A stretch of DNA of 6,012 bases from Fischerella sp. (GTDB taxonomy: Bacteria > Cyanobacteriota > Cyanobacteriia > Cyanobacteriales > Nostocaceae). Made by a program: the position numbers and the translations under genes. The stretch lies in the NCBI GenBank assembly GCA_026419705.1, contig JANZYY010000324.1:1-6012 (forward strand). Reading direction: 5' to 3'. Positions 1 to 6,012 of the stretch are shown piece by piece. Below the pieces are notes generated by a model. The model saw only the letters and a list, made by a program, of their open reading frames with translations. It did no database searches and was not told the DNA's origin. Every line of letters begins with the position of its first letter. Position 1 is the first letter of the stretch.

Positions 1-1
1 A

Positions 2-28
2 TCTTCGCATCCTTGGCGTCTTCGGGGT
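2..28. repeat. Degenerate 9-nt tandem repeat, three units, downstream of metH
   Basis: Three consecutive 9-nt units are visible on the + strand: TCTTCGCAT, CCTTGGCGT, CTTCGGGGT. They match, unit for unit and in the same order, the array CCTTCGTGT, CCTTCGTGT, CTTTGTGGT at 573-599 inside metH. This copy is more diverged and non-coding, and it may continue left of the window. Similar low-complexity runs are scattered through filamentous cyanobacterial genomes. Grouping these two as one family is my inference from the alignment. Confidence 0.55.
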
Positions 29-38
29 TAATTTAATT

Positions 39-77
39 CCCCTCCCTGCTAACGGGGAGAGGGGTTGGGGTGAGATT
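39..77 (-). repeat. G/C-rich hairpin repeat abutting the metH stop codon; possible terminator
   Basis: CCCCTCCC (39-46) can pair with GGGGAGAGGGG (54-64): six base pairs, a one-base bulge at 58, then two or three more pairs around a short loop. The flank GTTGGGGTGAGATT runs up to 77 and shares its last two bases with the metH stop codon (76-78). Hairpins with this C-rich/G-rich layout followed by a GTTGGGGTGAG-like tail are, from memory, a common interspersed repeat in Nostoc-type genomes. On the metH transcript the stem is followed by an A/T-rich stretch rather than a clear U-run, so rho-independent termination is possible but not canonical. Confidence 0.5.
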
Positions 78-3000
78 ACGCACTAAAATACTTCGCTACC
101 GGGTGATAGCAGATAATCGCCGTCGTAGACTGTTCCGGATACAACTGCTCACTTTCATCCATATACAAATCAATCCTGTCAGTCCCCAACAACTCCAGCT
201 GCTTGTACTGATCCTGGATATTCGGACACGCCGGATAGCCAAAACTGTACCTAGATCCGCGATACCGCTGTGCCAACACATCTCGAATATTATCCGGTTC
301 CTCAGCACCAAAACCCAACTCCCGGCGAATTCTAGCATGTGTCCATTCAGCCAGCGCTTCCGCCACCTGCACGGCTAAACCGTGGAAATACAAATAGTCA
401 GTGTATTGATTATTTGCAAACAACTTCTGCGCGTACTCAGTAGCAATATGTCCCACCGTCACCGCCTGCATTGGGAACACATCAATAACTCCCGACTCCT
501 TCGGCGCAAAGAAATCTGCAATACACAACCTCCTCAAGGACTTCTGTCTGGGAAACTCAAACCTTGCTATCTCCTTCGTGTCCTTCGTGTCTTTGTGGTT
601 ATACACATACAGCGTATTCCCCTCAGCCTGACAAGGGAAATACCCATAAATCACCTGTGGATGCAACAAATTCTCCTCAATAATCCGCTGCTTCCACTCC
701 TCCAAAATCGGATACACCTTCTCATTCAAGAAAGCCTGATATTCCTCCTTAGATTGATCCTTCGGCTTGCGGAATTGCCACTGTCCCGCAATCAAAGCTT
801 GCAAATCCAAGTACCAAAATACCTCCTCCAGAGGAATATCACTCGGCTGTAACAGCTGCGTTCCCCAGAAAGGCGGTGTCGGACGTTCAATATCTACTGC
901 TACCGCTTCCGAACGACGAGTATCGACAACTTGAGGTTCTGGGGGTGCTTGTTCTTCTACAGTTTCTGCTACTGGCTGTTTGTAACCATTTCCAGACACT
1001 TCCGCAGTTTCGGCATATTCATCCAAAAAGCCCTTGACATCATCCCACTTACCAGCCATTTTCGCTGGCATCAATTTATCCATGAAGTGCAAATCTGAAA
1101 ATGCATCCTTGCCATACACTACTCTACCTTTATAGGTATTTTGGCAATCTTCATAGACAAACTTGGGAGTCAGCGCCGCACCACCCAAAATCACAGGTAC
1201 AGTAATTCCCTTTTCGTTAAATACCTCCAAATTTTCTTTCATAAAGGCGGTGGACTTCACCAGCAAACCGCTCATGGCGATACAATCAGCCTTGTGCTTC
1301 TGGTAAGCCTCAATAATGCTTTCTACTGGCTGCTTAATCCCTAGGTTAATCACCTTGTAACCGTTGTTGGACAAGATGATATCCACCAAGTTTTTCCCAA
1401 TGTCGTGAACATCGCCTTTGACAGTGGCGATAATAAATGTACCTTTGGCACGATCGCCAGTTTCTGATTTTTCCATGAAGGGTTCGAGGTACGCCACCGC
1501 CGCTTTCATGGTTTCGGCTGACTGCAACACAAAAGGTAGTTGCATTTGTCCAGAACCGAACAAATCGCCCACGACTTTCATACCATCCAGCAGGAAGATG
1601 TTGATAATATCCAAAGGAGAATATTTCTTTAACGCTTCAGAGAGTGTTTGATCTAAACCAATGCGTTCGCCGTCGATGATGTGACGCTTGAGACGCTCTT
1701 CGATAGGGAGACTTTCATCAATGCCTTTGTCGCGTTTTGTCGTCACCCCTGCAAATATTTTAGTTAGTTCCGCCAAGGGGTCATAAACGCAGACATCGCC
1801 TTCAAATTTGCGTTCGTCGTAAATCAGTTGGCGACAGACTTCTTGATGCTTCTGTTCAATCTTAGACAGTGGTAAAATTTTGCTAGCGCTGACGATCGCC
1901 GCATCCATACCCGCTGCGATCGCTTCATGCAAAAACATCGAGTTCAGGACAATCCGCGCTGCTGGGTTCAAGCCAAAGGAAACGTTGGAAACACCGAGAA
2001 TAATATGACATCCGGGCAATTGTTGATGAATGCGACGAATTGCTTCGATTGTAGCTTTGCCATTACTGCGGTCTTCTTCAATTCCTGTAGAAATTGGTAG
2101 TGCTAACGGATCAAAAAAGATTTCATGGGGCGGGATACCGTATTCTCGAGCTTGACGATAGGCGCGTTGGGCAATTTCAAACTTTTTCTTTGCAGTCCGC
2201 GCCATCCCCTCTTCATCGATAGTACCAATAACTACACCAGCACCGTACTTTTTCGCTAACTCCAACACCTTTAAGAAACGGGGTTCTCCGTCTTCATAGT
2301 TGGTGGAGTTAAGAATACACTTACCTCCGGCAACTTTTAAACCCGCTTCCATTTTTTCCCATTCTGTGGAGTCGAGCATCAAGGGAAGTGTAATATTATT
2401 AACAAGACGGGAAACCAATTCGTGCATATCCCGCACGCCATCACGCCCCACATAATCTACGTTCACATCCAGTATGTGTGCACCTTCTTTTACTTGCGCC
2501 CTTGCCATTGACACCAGTCCATCCCAATCTTCGGCATTCAGCAATTCGCGGCATTTTTTAGAACCACTGGCATTTAACCGTTCACCGACAATTAAGAAGG
2601 AATTATCTTGTTTGTAAGGCTGAATACTGTAAATTGACGCTGCTGCTGGTTCTAGCCGAGGCTGTCTGATTTTCGGCTTGAGTTGTTTGGAAATCTCTGC
2701 TAATTGTTGAATGTGTTCCGGACGTGTCCCACAGCAACCCCCTATTACTTGGACACCCAAATCTTCAACAAAGTGCATCAACGCCATCCGTAATTCCATC
2801 GGTGTCAGGCGGTAGTGCGCTTGTCCGCCGACGTTCTCTGGTAAACCTGCGTTCGGTATACAGGAAATTACGAAAGGAGAATGTTCTGAAAGATACTTAA
2901 TGTGTGGTTTCATCAGGTCTGGACCTGTGGCACAGTTCAGACCGAGAATGTCTATTGGATAAGGTTCTAAAATGGTTAACACGGCGTTGATTTCCGTACC

Positions 3001-3615
3001 AACTAACATCGTCCCCATTGTTTCCATTGTCACAGAAACCATCAAAGGACGGCGATCGCTTTTTTTGGCAAAAACTTCTTCAACACCATTCAATGCTGCT
3101 TTAATTTGCAGTACATCCTGGCAAGTCTCGACAATAAATAAATCGACGCCACCATCCCACAGCGCCTCTGCTTGTTGGGCGAAGGCGTCTTTCATCGTGT
3201 CAAAATCAATGTGTCCTAAAGTTGGCAGTTTGGTTGTCGGTCCTATCGAACCAGCAACGAAGCGTGGTTTATCTGGGGTAGAGAATTCTGCGGCGACACG
3301 CTTGGCAAGTTCTGCGGCTGTTTTGTTAAGGTAATATGCTTGGTTGGCGAGGTTGTATTCTGCCAATACAATGGATGTACCACCAAAAGTATCGGTTTCA
3401 ATCACATCTGCACCCACTGCGAGAAAGTCACGGTGAACTTTCGCCACAGCTTCGGGTTTTGTGTGAACGAGGTACTCGTTGCAACCTTCATATTCCGGAC
3501 CACCGAAATCTTCAGCAGTGAGATTTTGCCGTTGCAGGTTAGTCCCCATCGCACCGTCGAAGACAATCACTGGGCGATCGGGACTGTGCAGGCGTTCCAA
3601 AAAGGGATGAGTCAT
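76..3615 (-). CDS. metH: Cobalamin-dependent methionine synthase (5-methyltetrahydrofolate--homocysteine methyltransferase)
   Basis: Cytoplasmic enzyme that moves the methyl group of 5-methyltetrahydrofolate to homocysteine through methylcobalamin, giving methionine and free tetrahydrofolate. All four MetH modules are present in the usual order in 1179 aa (E. coli 1227). The homocysteine domain (about 15-320) starts with DGAMGTNLQ and carries zinc ligands C228 and C294-C295 in GGCCGT. The pterin domain (about 340-600) starts at GERLNASG near 344. The cap (about 636-720) leads into the B12 domain, with DVHDIGKN placing the cobalt-ligand His at 737 and its partners D735 and S788. A Pro/Glu-rich linker (about 880-930) precedes the AdoMet-binding reactivation domain, with R1122 and GYPACP at 1126-1131. 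The ATG fits the family N-terminus, although no Shine-Dalgarno is visible, as is common in cyanobacteria. Oddity: a repeat-derived stretch at residues 1006-1014. No cobalamin riboswitch was recognised upstream. Confidence 0.98.
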   Translation of the reverse strand: MTHPFLERLHSPDRPVIVFDGAMGTNLQRQNLTAEDFGGPEYEGCNEYLVHTKPEAVAKVHRDFLAVGADVIETDTFGGTSIVLAEYNLANQAYYLNKTAAELAKRVAAEFSTPDKPRFVAGSIGPTTKLPTLGHIDFDTMKDAFAQQAEALWDGGVDLFIVETCQDVLQIKAALNGVEEVFAKKSDRRPLMVSVTMETMGTMLVGTEINAVLTILEPYPIDILGLNCATGPDLMKPHIKYLSEHSPFVISCIPNAGLPENVGGQAHYRLTPMELRMALMHFVEDLGVQVIGGCCGTRPEHIQQLAEISKQLKPKIRQPRLEPAAASIYSIQPYKQDNSFLIVGERLNASGSKKCRELLNAEDWDGLVSMARAQVKEGAHILDVNVDYVGRDGVRDMHELVSRLVNNITLPLMLDSTEWEKMEAGLKVAGGKCILNSTNYEDGEPRFLKVLELAKKYGAGVVIGTIDEEGMARTAKKKFEIAQRAYRQAREYGIPPHEIFFDPLALPISTGIEEDRSNGKATIEAIRRIHQQLPGCHIILGVSNVSFGLNPAARIVLNSMFLHEAIAAGMDAAIVSASKILPLSKIEQKHQEVCRQLIYDERKFEGDVCVYDPLAELTKIFAGVTTKRDKGIDESLPIEERLKRHIIDGERIGLDQTLSEALKKYSPLDIINIFLLDGMKVVGDLFGSGQMQLPFVLQSAETMKAAVAYLEPFMEKSETGDRAKGTFIIATVKGDVHDIGKNLVDIILSNNGYKVINLGIKQPVESIIEAYQKHKADCIAMSGLLVKSTAFMKENLEVFNEKGITVPVILGGAALTPKFVYEDCQNTYKGRVVYGKDAFSDLHFMDKLMPAKMAGKWDDVKGFLDEYAETAEVSGNGYKQPVAETVEEQAPPEPQVVDTRRSEAVAVDIERPTPPFWGTQLLQPSDIPLEEVFWYLDLQALIAGQWQFRKPKDQSKEEYQAFLNEKVYPILEEWKQRIIEENLLHPQVIYGYFPCQAEGNTLYVYNHKDTKDTKEIARFEFPRQKSLRRLCIADFFAPKESGVIDVFPMQAVTVGHIATEYAQKLFANNQYTDYLYFHGLAVQVAEALAEWTHARIRRELGFGAEEPDNIRDVLAQRYRGSRYSFGYPACPNIQDQYKQLELLGTDRIDLYMDESEQLYPEQSTTAIICYHPVAKYFSA
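573..599. repeat. In-frame 9-nt tandem repeat inside metH
   Basis: On the + strand the units are CCTTCGTGT (573-581), an identical CCTTCGTGT (582-590) and the variant CTTTGTGGT (591-599). Read on the coding strand the array gives the charged, hydrophilic stretch HKDTKDTK (about residues 1007-1014) between LYVYN and EIARFEFP in the reactivation domain. A 9-nt unit keeps the frame whatever the copy number. The same three-unit pattern recurs at 2-28 outside the gene. Presence of the repeat is seen directly; insertion into an ancestral surface loop is inferred. Confidence 0.7.
1916..1923. repeat. HIP1 octamer
   Basis: Perfect GCGATCGC within metH. This highly iterated palindrome is characteristic of many cyanobacterial genomes and supports the taxonomic call. 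Confidence 0.9.
3052..3059. repeat. HIP1 octamer
   Basis: Perfect GCGATCGC within the homocysteine-domain part of metH. Confidence 0.9.
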
Positions 3616-3693
3616 AATTTGCCAAGAAAAATTTAGTTGGTCTGAATAATTTGACTTAATTTAATATTTTCTAAAATTTCTCGAGTTTCGGAA

Positions 3694-3960
3694 TCATAAT
3701 TTGATGAAAATAGGCGTATGAAAGACTACGTATCTTTTACATGGACTGGATTTAAAGGCGCAAACCGCGTTAATTGACCAATTGGCACCGTTCGCGACTG
3801 TTGCACTTGCAGCAGCTGATGCTCCCAGACATGATTCGCAATTCTTGGGGAACAAAGGAGGAATTTCCATAAAGACATAACCAGTTTTTGTCTGGGACGC
3901 AGTGCTAGTTCTGCTCATAGCAAGCATCCCCAACCAAAACCAAAAAACACGGCTCGCCAC
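3694..3960 (-). CDS. Doubtful 88-codon hypothetical ORF
   Basis: An open frame beginning with GTG and ending TGA about 80 bp before metH. I do not recognise the product. The N-terminus has a short hydrophobic, aromatic run (VFWFWLGMLA, residues 5-14) that is too short for a confident membrane segment. The middle is Ala/Ser-rich, with four cysteines (41, 44, 67, 74). No Shine-Dalgarno is evident before the GTG or the internal ATGs at residues 12 and 15. The opposite strand is also open across 3722-3877 with a protein-like composition, so at most one of the two is likely to be real. Could be a small gene, a remnant or chance. Confidence 0.18.
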   Translation of the reverse strand: MASRVFWFWLGMLAMSRTSTASQTKTGYVFMEIPPLFPKNCESCLGASAAASATVANGANWSINAVCAFKSSPCKRYVVFHTPIFIKL

Positions 3961-4007
3961 AAACGAGAACTGAGGAACGGATGTTTGGTGGGAAAATAGC
4001 TTAAGTG

Positions 4008-4015
4008 GCGATCGC
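4008..4015. repeat. HIP1 octamer (intergenic)
   Basis: Perfect GCGATCGC, extended to the 10-bp palindrome GGCGATCGCC (4007-4016), in the gap between metH and the reductase gene. Confidence 0.9.
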
Positions 4016-4119
4016 CGCTAAAAAATGCAGCATTTTCAACTATCTCTCTACTCAGCCAATACCAATTCTTGCTCAGTGGCTGGCTTACCCAAAACTAAAG
4101 TTTTAATTGATACTTATTA

Positions 4120-4140
4120 CCTCCTGCCTTCTACCCTTTA
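4120..4140. repeat. Degenerate heptamer short tandem repeat
   Basis: Three consecutive heptamers on the + strand, CCTCCTG, CCTTCTA and CCCTTTA, resemble the short tandemly repeated heptamers (CCTTCTG-like) found between genes in heterocystous cyanobacteria. The units are diverged and the array is short, so it looks like an old remnant. It lies some 55-75 bp beyond the stop codon of the reductase gene. Confidence 0.45.
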
Positions 4141-4194
4141 CCTGAAAACGTGTAACCTTCCACCATCACCAAAATCTGACAAGAAACTGGTTGA

Positions 4195-5313
4195 TTAACC
4201 ACCAAAAGAAGTTAAACGCTTGATGGCACGACCGGCTACATCTTTGTAGCGCAGTTGTCCACACAGGATTTTACCCATCGTTTGAGGTGCAGACGGGCGC
4301 TTGACACCAACTTTGTAACCAACACTAGGAAAGCGATAAAACAGCCCAGCTAATTTTTGCGCCCAAGCCATATCACTGCCCCATTCTGCATTCACGATCT
4401 CGGAGTATTTTTCTAAAGCGCTAATATCGCCAGCAAGGGCTTTGTCAATAGCTTGTGATGCTTTTAAGCCACTAAAAATCGAAGGACGAATACCTTCTGC
4501 GGTAAAAGGATCGACTACACAAGCTGCTTCTCCTGCCAAAACCGCATTCTCGGTGTGCAACTTTTGCTCGCCATTCCACAAACAAAGAGCATGACCGTAC
4601 TGCTTGCAGGTTTTCACATCCACACCAAAACAGCTGCCATACTCATCCAAAATTTTCTTGAAGTCCTGTGGTTCACCACCGATAAAGGTACCGATACCAA
4701 TTGAATAACCATCAGCTTTGGGAAAGTTCCAGAGGTAGCCGTTTTTTACCATGCCAAACTCAAAGTTGGCAACATTACCGTTTTCTACTTTAGCTGGTGC
4801 TTCAGCTTCTAAAGCTCCTGCTAGGCGGCGTTTGCGTTCCTTGAAGCCTAACCATTTTGCCATCGACCCCTTTGCACCGTCAGCAGCAATTAAATATCGA
4901 CCGGTAACTGGGCCGTTCGCTGTATTCACTTGCCAATGGTCACTTTTAAACTCAATGCCTGTGACTTCCGTGTTATCTTTTAGCTGTGCTCCTTGTTTCT
5001 GCCCTTGCTGAATTAGGAAATGGTCAAAAACATCTCGTCGCACCATCCATACTGGTTCGGGGGTTTGTAGTTTCGCTTCCACTGGATCGCCCATTTTCCA
5101 CGTGCAGCGAATGGTGTCGGCTTTGATAGAAATCGCTGGGCTAAAATCAAAGTCGAACCATTCAGCGATCGCTGGCGACCCCCCACCGCCACAGGGTTTA
5201 TATCTTGGCAGAGATTCTTTTTCCAGTATTAACACAGAGCGTCCCTGTTTGGCTAAGTGATATGCTGCTGTTCCACCAGCTGGTCCAGCACCGACGATGA
5301 TGCAATCGTACAT
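4195..5313 (-). CDS. FAD-dependent geranylgeranyl reductase family protein (not ChlP)
   Basis: Complete 372-aa flavoprotein of the geranylgeranyl reductase family, whose members use FAD to saturate double bonds in prenyl or related lipid chains. The substrate here cannot be told. The Rossmann dinucleotide motif is at residues 7-14 (VGAGPAGG), with the ribose-binding acidic residue E31. The family KPCGGG motif follows at 39-44. The RYLIAADGAKGS segment carries the DG motif at 145-146, and WNFPK sits at 195-199. The second FAD motif reads GEAACVVDPFTAEGI from residue 261, with Glu262 where GDAAG-type relatives have Asp. ChlP, which makes phytyl chains for chlorophyll, is longer (about 400 aa) and has a different N-terminus, so this is a separate paralogue. 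The ATG sits right before YDCIIVGAG, as expected; the nearest purine-rich match, AGGA, lies about 15 nt upstream, too far to be a strong Shine-Dalgarno. Likely its own transcription unit, given the gaps on both sides. Confidence 0.9.
   Translation of the reverse strand: MYDCIIVGAGPAGGTAAYHLAKQGRSVLILEKESLPRYKPCGGGGSPAIAEWFDFDFSPAISIKADTIRCTWKMGDPVEAKLQTPEPVWMVRRDVFDHFLIQQGQKQGAQLKDNTEVTGIEFKSDHWQVNTANGPVTGRYLIAADGAKGSMAKWLGFKERKRRLAGALEAEAPAKVENGNVANFEFGMVKNGYLWNFPKADGYSIGIGTFIGGEPQDFKKILDEYGSCFGVDVKTCKQYGHALCLWNGEQKLHTENAVLAGEAACVVDPFTAEGIRPSIFSGLKASQAIDKALAGDISALEKYSEIVNAEWGSDMAWAQKLAGLFYRFPSVGYKVGVKRPSAPQTMGKILCGQLRYKDVAGRAIKRLTSFGG
5165..5172. repeat. HIP1 octamer
   Basis: Perfect GCGATCGC near the 5' end of the reductase gene, within codons of the PAIAEWF segment. 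Confidence 0.9.
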
Positions 5314-5492
5314 AAGTCTGAATTTTGTTCCTGAATGAGTTAATTGTTGAGTTTACGACTCTACGTTGAGACAGTATCACTAAAATCTAATACCATTTCT
5401 CTAAATGTTTTGATACAGATGATTCTCTACAGCCGGTTAGGGGAACAGTTAGAGGGAATTAGTATTTAGATGTTGGCAACGTGCAGGAATAT

Positions 5493-5508
5493 TGGTGTAG
5501 ATACACCA
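5493..5508. repeat. 16-bp palindrome with 7-bp arms
   Basis: TGGTGTA (5493-5499) and TACACCA (5502-5508) are exact inverted repeats around GA. The spacing suits either a dimeric regulator site or a small hairpin. It lies about 180 bp upstream of the reductase start codon. I do not match it to a known cyanobacterial regulator. Confidence 0.4.
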
Positions 5509-5526
5509 GGCTTTGACCGCAAGTCA

Positions 5527-5578
5527 GAAGAGTTAAGAGCAATGAGTAAAGAGTTTCTTTCATCACTCCTAACTCTTC
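5527..5578. repeat. Long imperfect inverted repeat (20-nt arms)
   Basis: GAAGAGTTAAGAGCAATGAG (5527-5546) and TTCATCACTCCTAACTCTTC (5559-5578) are inverted repeats with 16 of 20 positions complementary, and some mismatches would be G-U pairs in RNA. The loop is 12 nt. GAGTTAAGAG/ACTCCTAACTC-type sequence is a common interspersed repeat in Nostoc-like genomes (from memory). No U-run follows on either strand, so a repeat is a better reading than a classical terminator. Confidence 0.5.
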
Positions 5579-5658
5579 ACTCTTGTATGGGCAAGTTCAA
5601 CCCGATATTGCTTCTAAGCTCATAAAGCAATTTACTCGGTAAACCTGCCCCTCTTGTT

Positions 5659-6012
5659 TTATACAGTTGTGATGTCCTTTTCCTTTTCTGCCAGTAATTC
5701 GTTGATTCTGGCAGTGTATTTGTCTGTTAGTTTTTGTAATTTCTCTTGCTGGTCGCGTGCTTCATCTTCAGATATTTCGGAGTTTTTTTCCATTTTGCGA
5801 ATGGTTTCTAAGGCATCGCGGCGGATATTACGAATGCCAACGCGTCCTTCTTCAGCATACTTGGCAGCGATTTTTACCAATTCTTTGCGGCGTTCGCTCG
5901 TCAGTGGCGGAATGTTCAGCCTAATGACGGAACCGTCGTTGTTTGGGGTTAAACCCACATCCGACATGGAAATCGCTTTTTCTATGATGTTCAAGGTACT
6001 GCGATCGTAGGG
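5659..6012 (-). CDS. frr: Ribosome recycling factor, C-terminal part (5' end beyond the window)
   Basis: RRF works with EF-G to split post-termination ribosomes in the cytoplasm, freeing subunits for the next round. Only the last 117 residues are present; bacterial RRF is about 180-185 aa, so roughly 65 N-terminal residues lie right of the window. The frame stays open to the edge, starting PYDRST then LNIIEKAISMSDVGL. The TTG at 5992-5994 is therefore an internal Leu codon, not a start. Diagnostic segments are PNNDGSVIRLNIPPLTSERR, the Arg-rich VGIRNIRRDA, and EISEDEARDQQEKLQKLTD followed by the closing helix. In many bacteria pyrH (UMP kinase) lies just upstream of frr; that neighbour would be outside this window. 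Confidence 0.96.
   Translation of the reverse strand, partial: PYDRSTLNIIEKAISMSDVGLTPNNDGSVIRLNIPPLTSERRKELVKIAAKYAEEGRVGIRNIRRDALETIRKMEKNSEISEDEARDQQEKLQKLTDKYTARINELLAEKEKDITTV

Larger units (their letters stand above)
3616..4194. other. 579-bp gap between the reductase gene and metH
   Basis: No confident gene. The stretch next to metH (about 3616-3710) is very A/T-rich and is the likely site of the metH promoter and leader. On the minus strand a TATGAT hexamer (3693-3698) resembles a -10 box but lacks a good -35. On the + strand, TTGACT (3651-3656) and TAAAAT (3672-3677) are only 15 bp apart. The middle (about 3700-3960) is less A/T-rich and has protein-like open frames on both strands, described separately. 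The right part holds a HIP1 site, a small A/T-rich hairpin just beside it (AAAATGC at 4022-4028 with GCATTTT at 4030-4036), a second (AAAACT/AGTTTT, 4091-4104) and a degenerate heptamer repeat. The A/T hairpins could help end the reductase transcript but are weak. Confidence 0.6.
5314..5658. other. 345-bp gap between frr and the reductase gene
   Basis: No convincing gene. The part nearest the reductase start (about 5314-5420) is A/T-rich and should hold its promoter and leader, though no well-spaced -35/-10 pair stands out. Farther up are a 16-bp perfect-arm palindrome (5493-5508) and a long imperfect hairpin (5527-5578). A small stem TTTAC/GTAAA with a 3-nt loop (5631-5643) lies just after the frr stop and is too weak, and lacks the U-run, to call a terminator. 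Confidence 0.6.

Noticed and set aside
70..1651. Several + strand open frames opposite metH
   Set aside because: They are antisense to a complete, strongly conserved methionine synthase and show no recognisable domains.
3651..3677. TTGACT/TAAAAT promoter-like pair on the + strand
   Set aside because: The 15-bp spacing is short and the region is so A/T-rich that such matches are expected; there is no confident + strand gene after it.
4074..4080. GCCACTG on the minus strand upstream of metH, resembling a conserved piece of cobalamin riboswitches
   Set aside because: The other conserved elements, in particular a GGGAA-type segment and the AGTCAGGAGACC-like B12 box, are not found in the expected order around it, and the site is over 450 bp from the metH start. 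A single 7-mer match is chance level.
4751..5011. A + strand open frame of 86 codons opposite the reductase gene
   Set aside because: It lies wholly within the conserved reductase coding sequence and has no family features of its own.
5470..5625. A + strand 51-codon ORF starting ATG TTG GCA ACG
   Set aside because: Its sequence runs through both the 16-bp palindrome and the long inverted repeat, there is no well-placed Shine-Dalgarno, and the product is not recognisable. Best explained as chance reading of repeat DNA.
5659..5994. Taking the TTG at 5992-5994 as the start of a short 111-aa frr
   Set aside because: The same frame continues open to the window edge with residues (PYDRST) that fit ribosome recycling factor, so the gene is simply cut by the window.

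Overview
The window looks like chromosomal DNA from a cyanobacterium, most likely a filamentous heterocystous type (Nostocales). Four perfect HIP1 octamers (GCGATCGC) are present. The intergenic gaps hold short degenerate repeats typical of these genomes. The proteins read as cyanobacterial forms of methionine synthase, a geranylgeranyl-reductase-like flavoprotein and ribosome recycling factor. Genus cannot be fixed from the sequence alone.

All three confident genes lie on the minus strand, so transcription runs from high to low coordinates. From the right edge they are: frr (ribosome recycling factor, C-terminal 117 residues only, running off the window); a 345-bp gap with two inverted repeats; a complete 372-aa FAD-dependent oxidoreductase of the geranylgeranyl reductase family, clearly not the standard ChlP; a 579-bp gap with a HIP1 site, a degenerate heptamer repeat and an unconvincing 88-codon reading frame; and a complete 1179-aa cobalamin-dependent methionine synthase (metH). 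The last 75 bp hold two repeat families, one of which forms a G/C-rich hairpin directly after metH.

The genes do not form an obvious pathway. frr recycles ribosomes, metH makes methionine and regenerates tetrahydrofolate, and the reductase probably acts on an isoprenoid or lipid. The wide gaps suggest separate transcription units rather than one operon.

I see no mobile element, CRISPR array, RNA gene or new multi-gene system. The most interesting signal is small. A three-unit 9-nt repeat sits in frame inside the reactivation domain of metH, and a diverged copy of the same three-unit array lies just past the metH stop, next to a second repeat that overlaps the stop codon. This suggests small cyanobacterial repeats have inserted into and around a housekeeping gene, one of them adding a short charged stretch to the protein.
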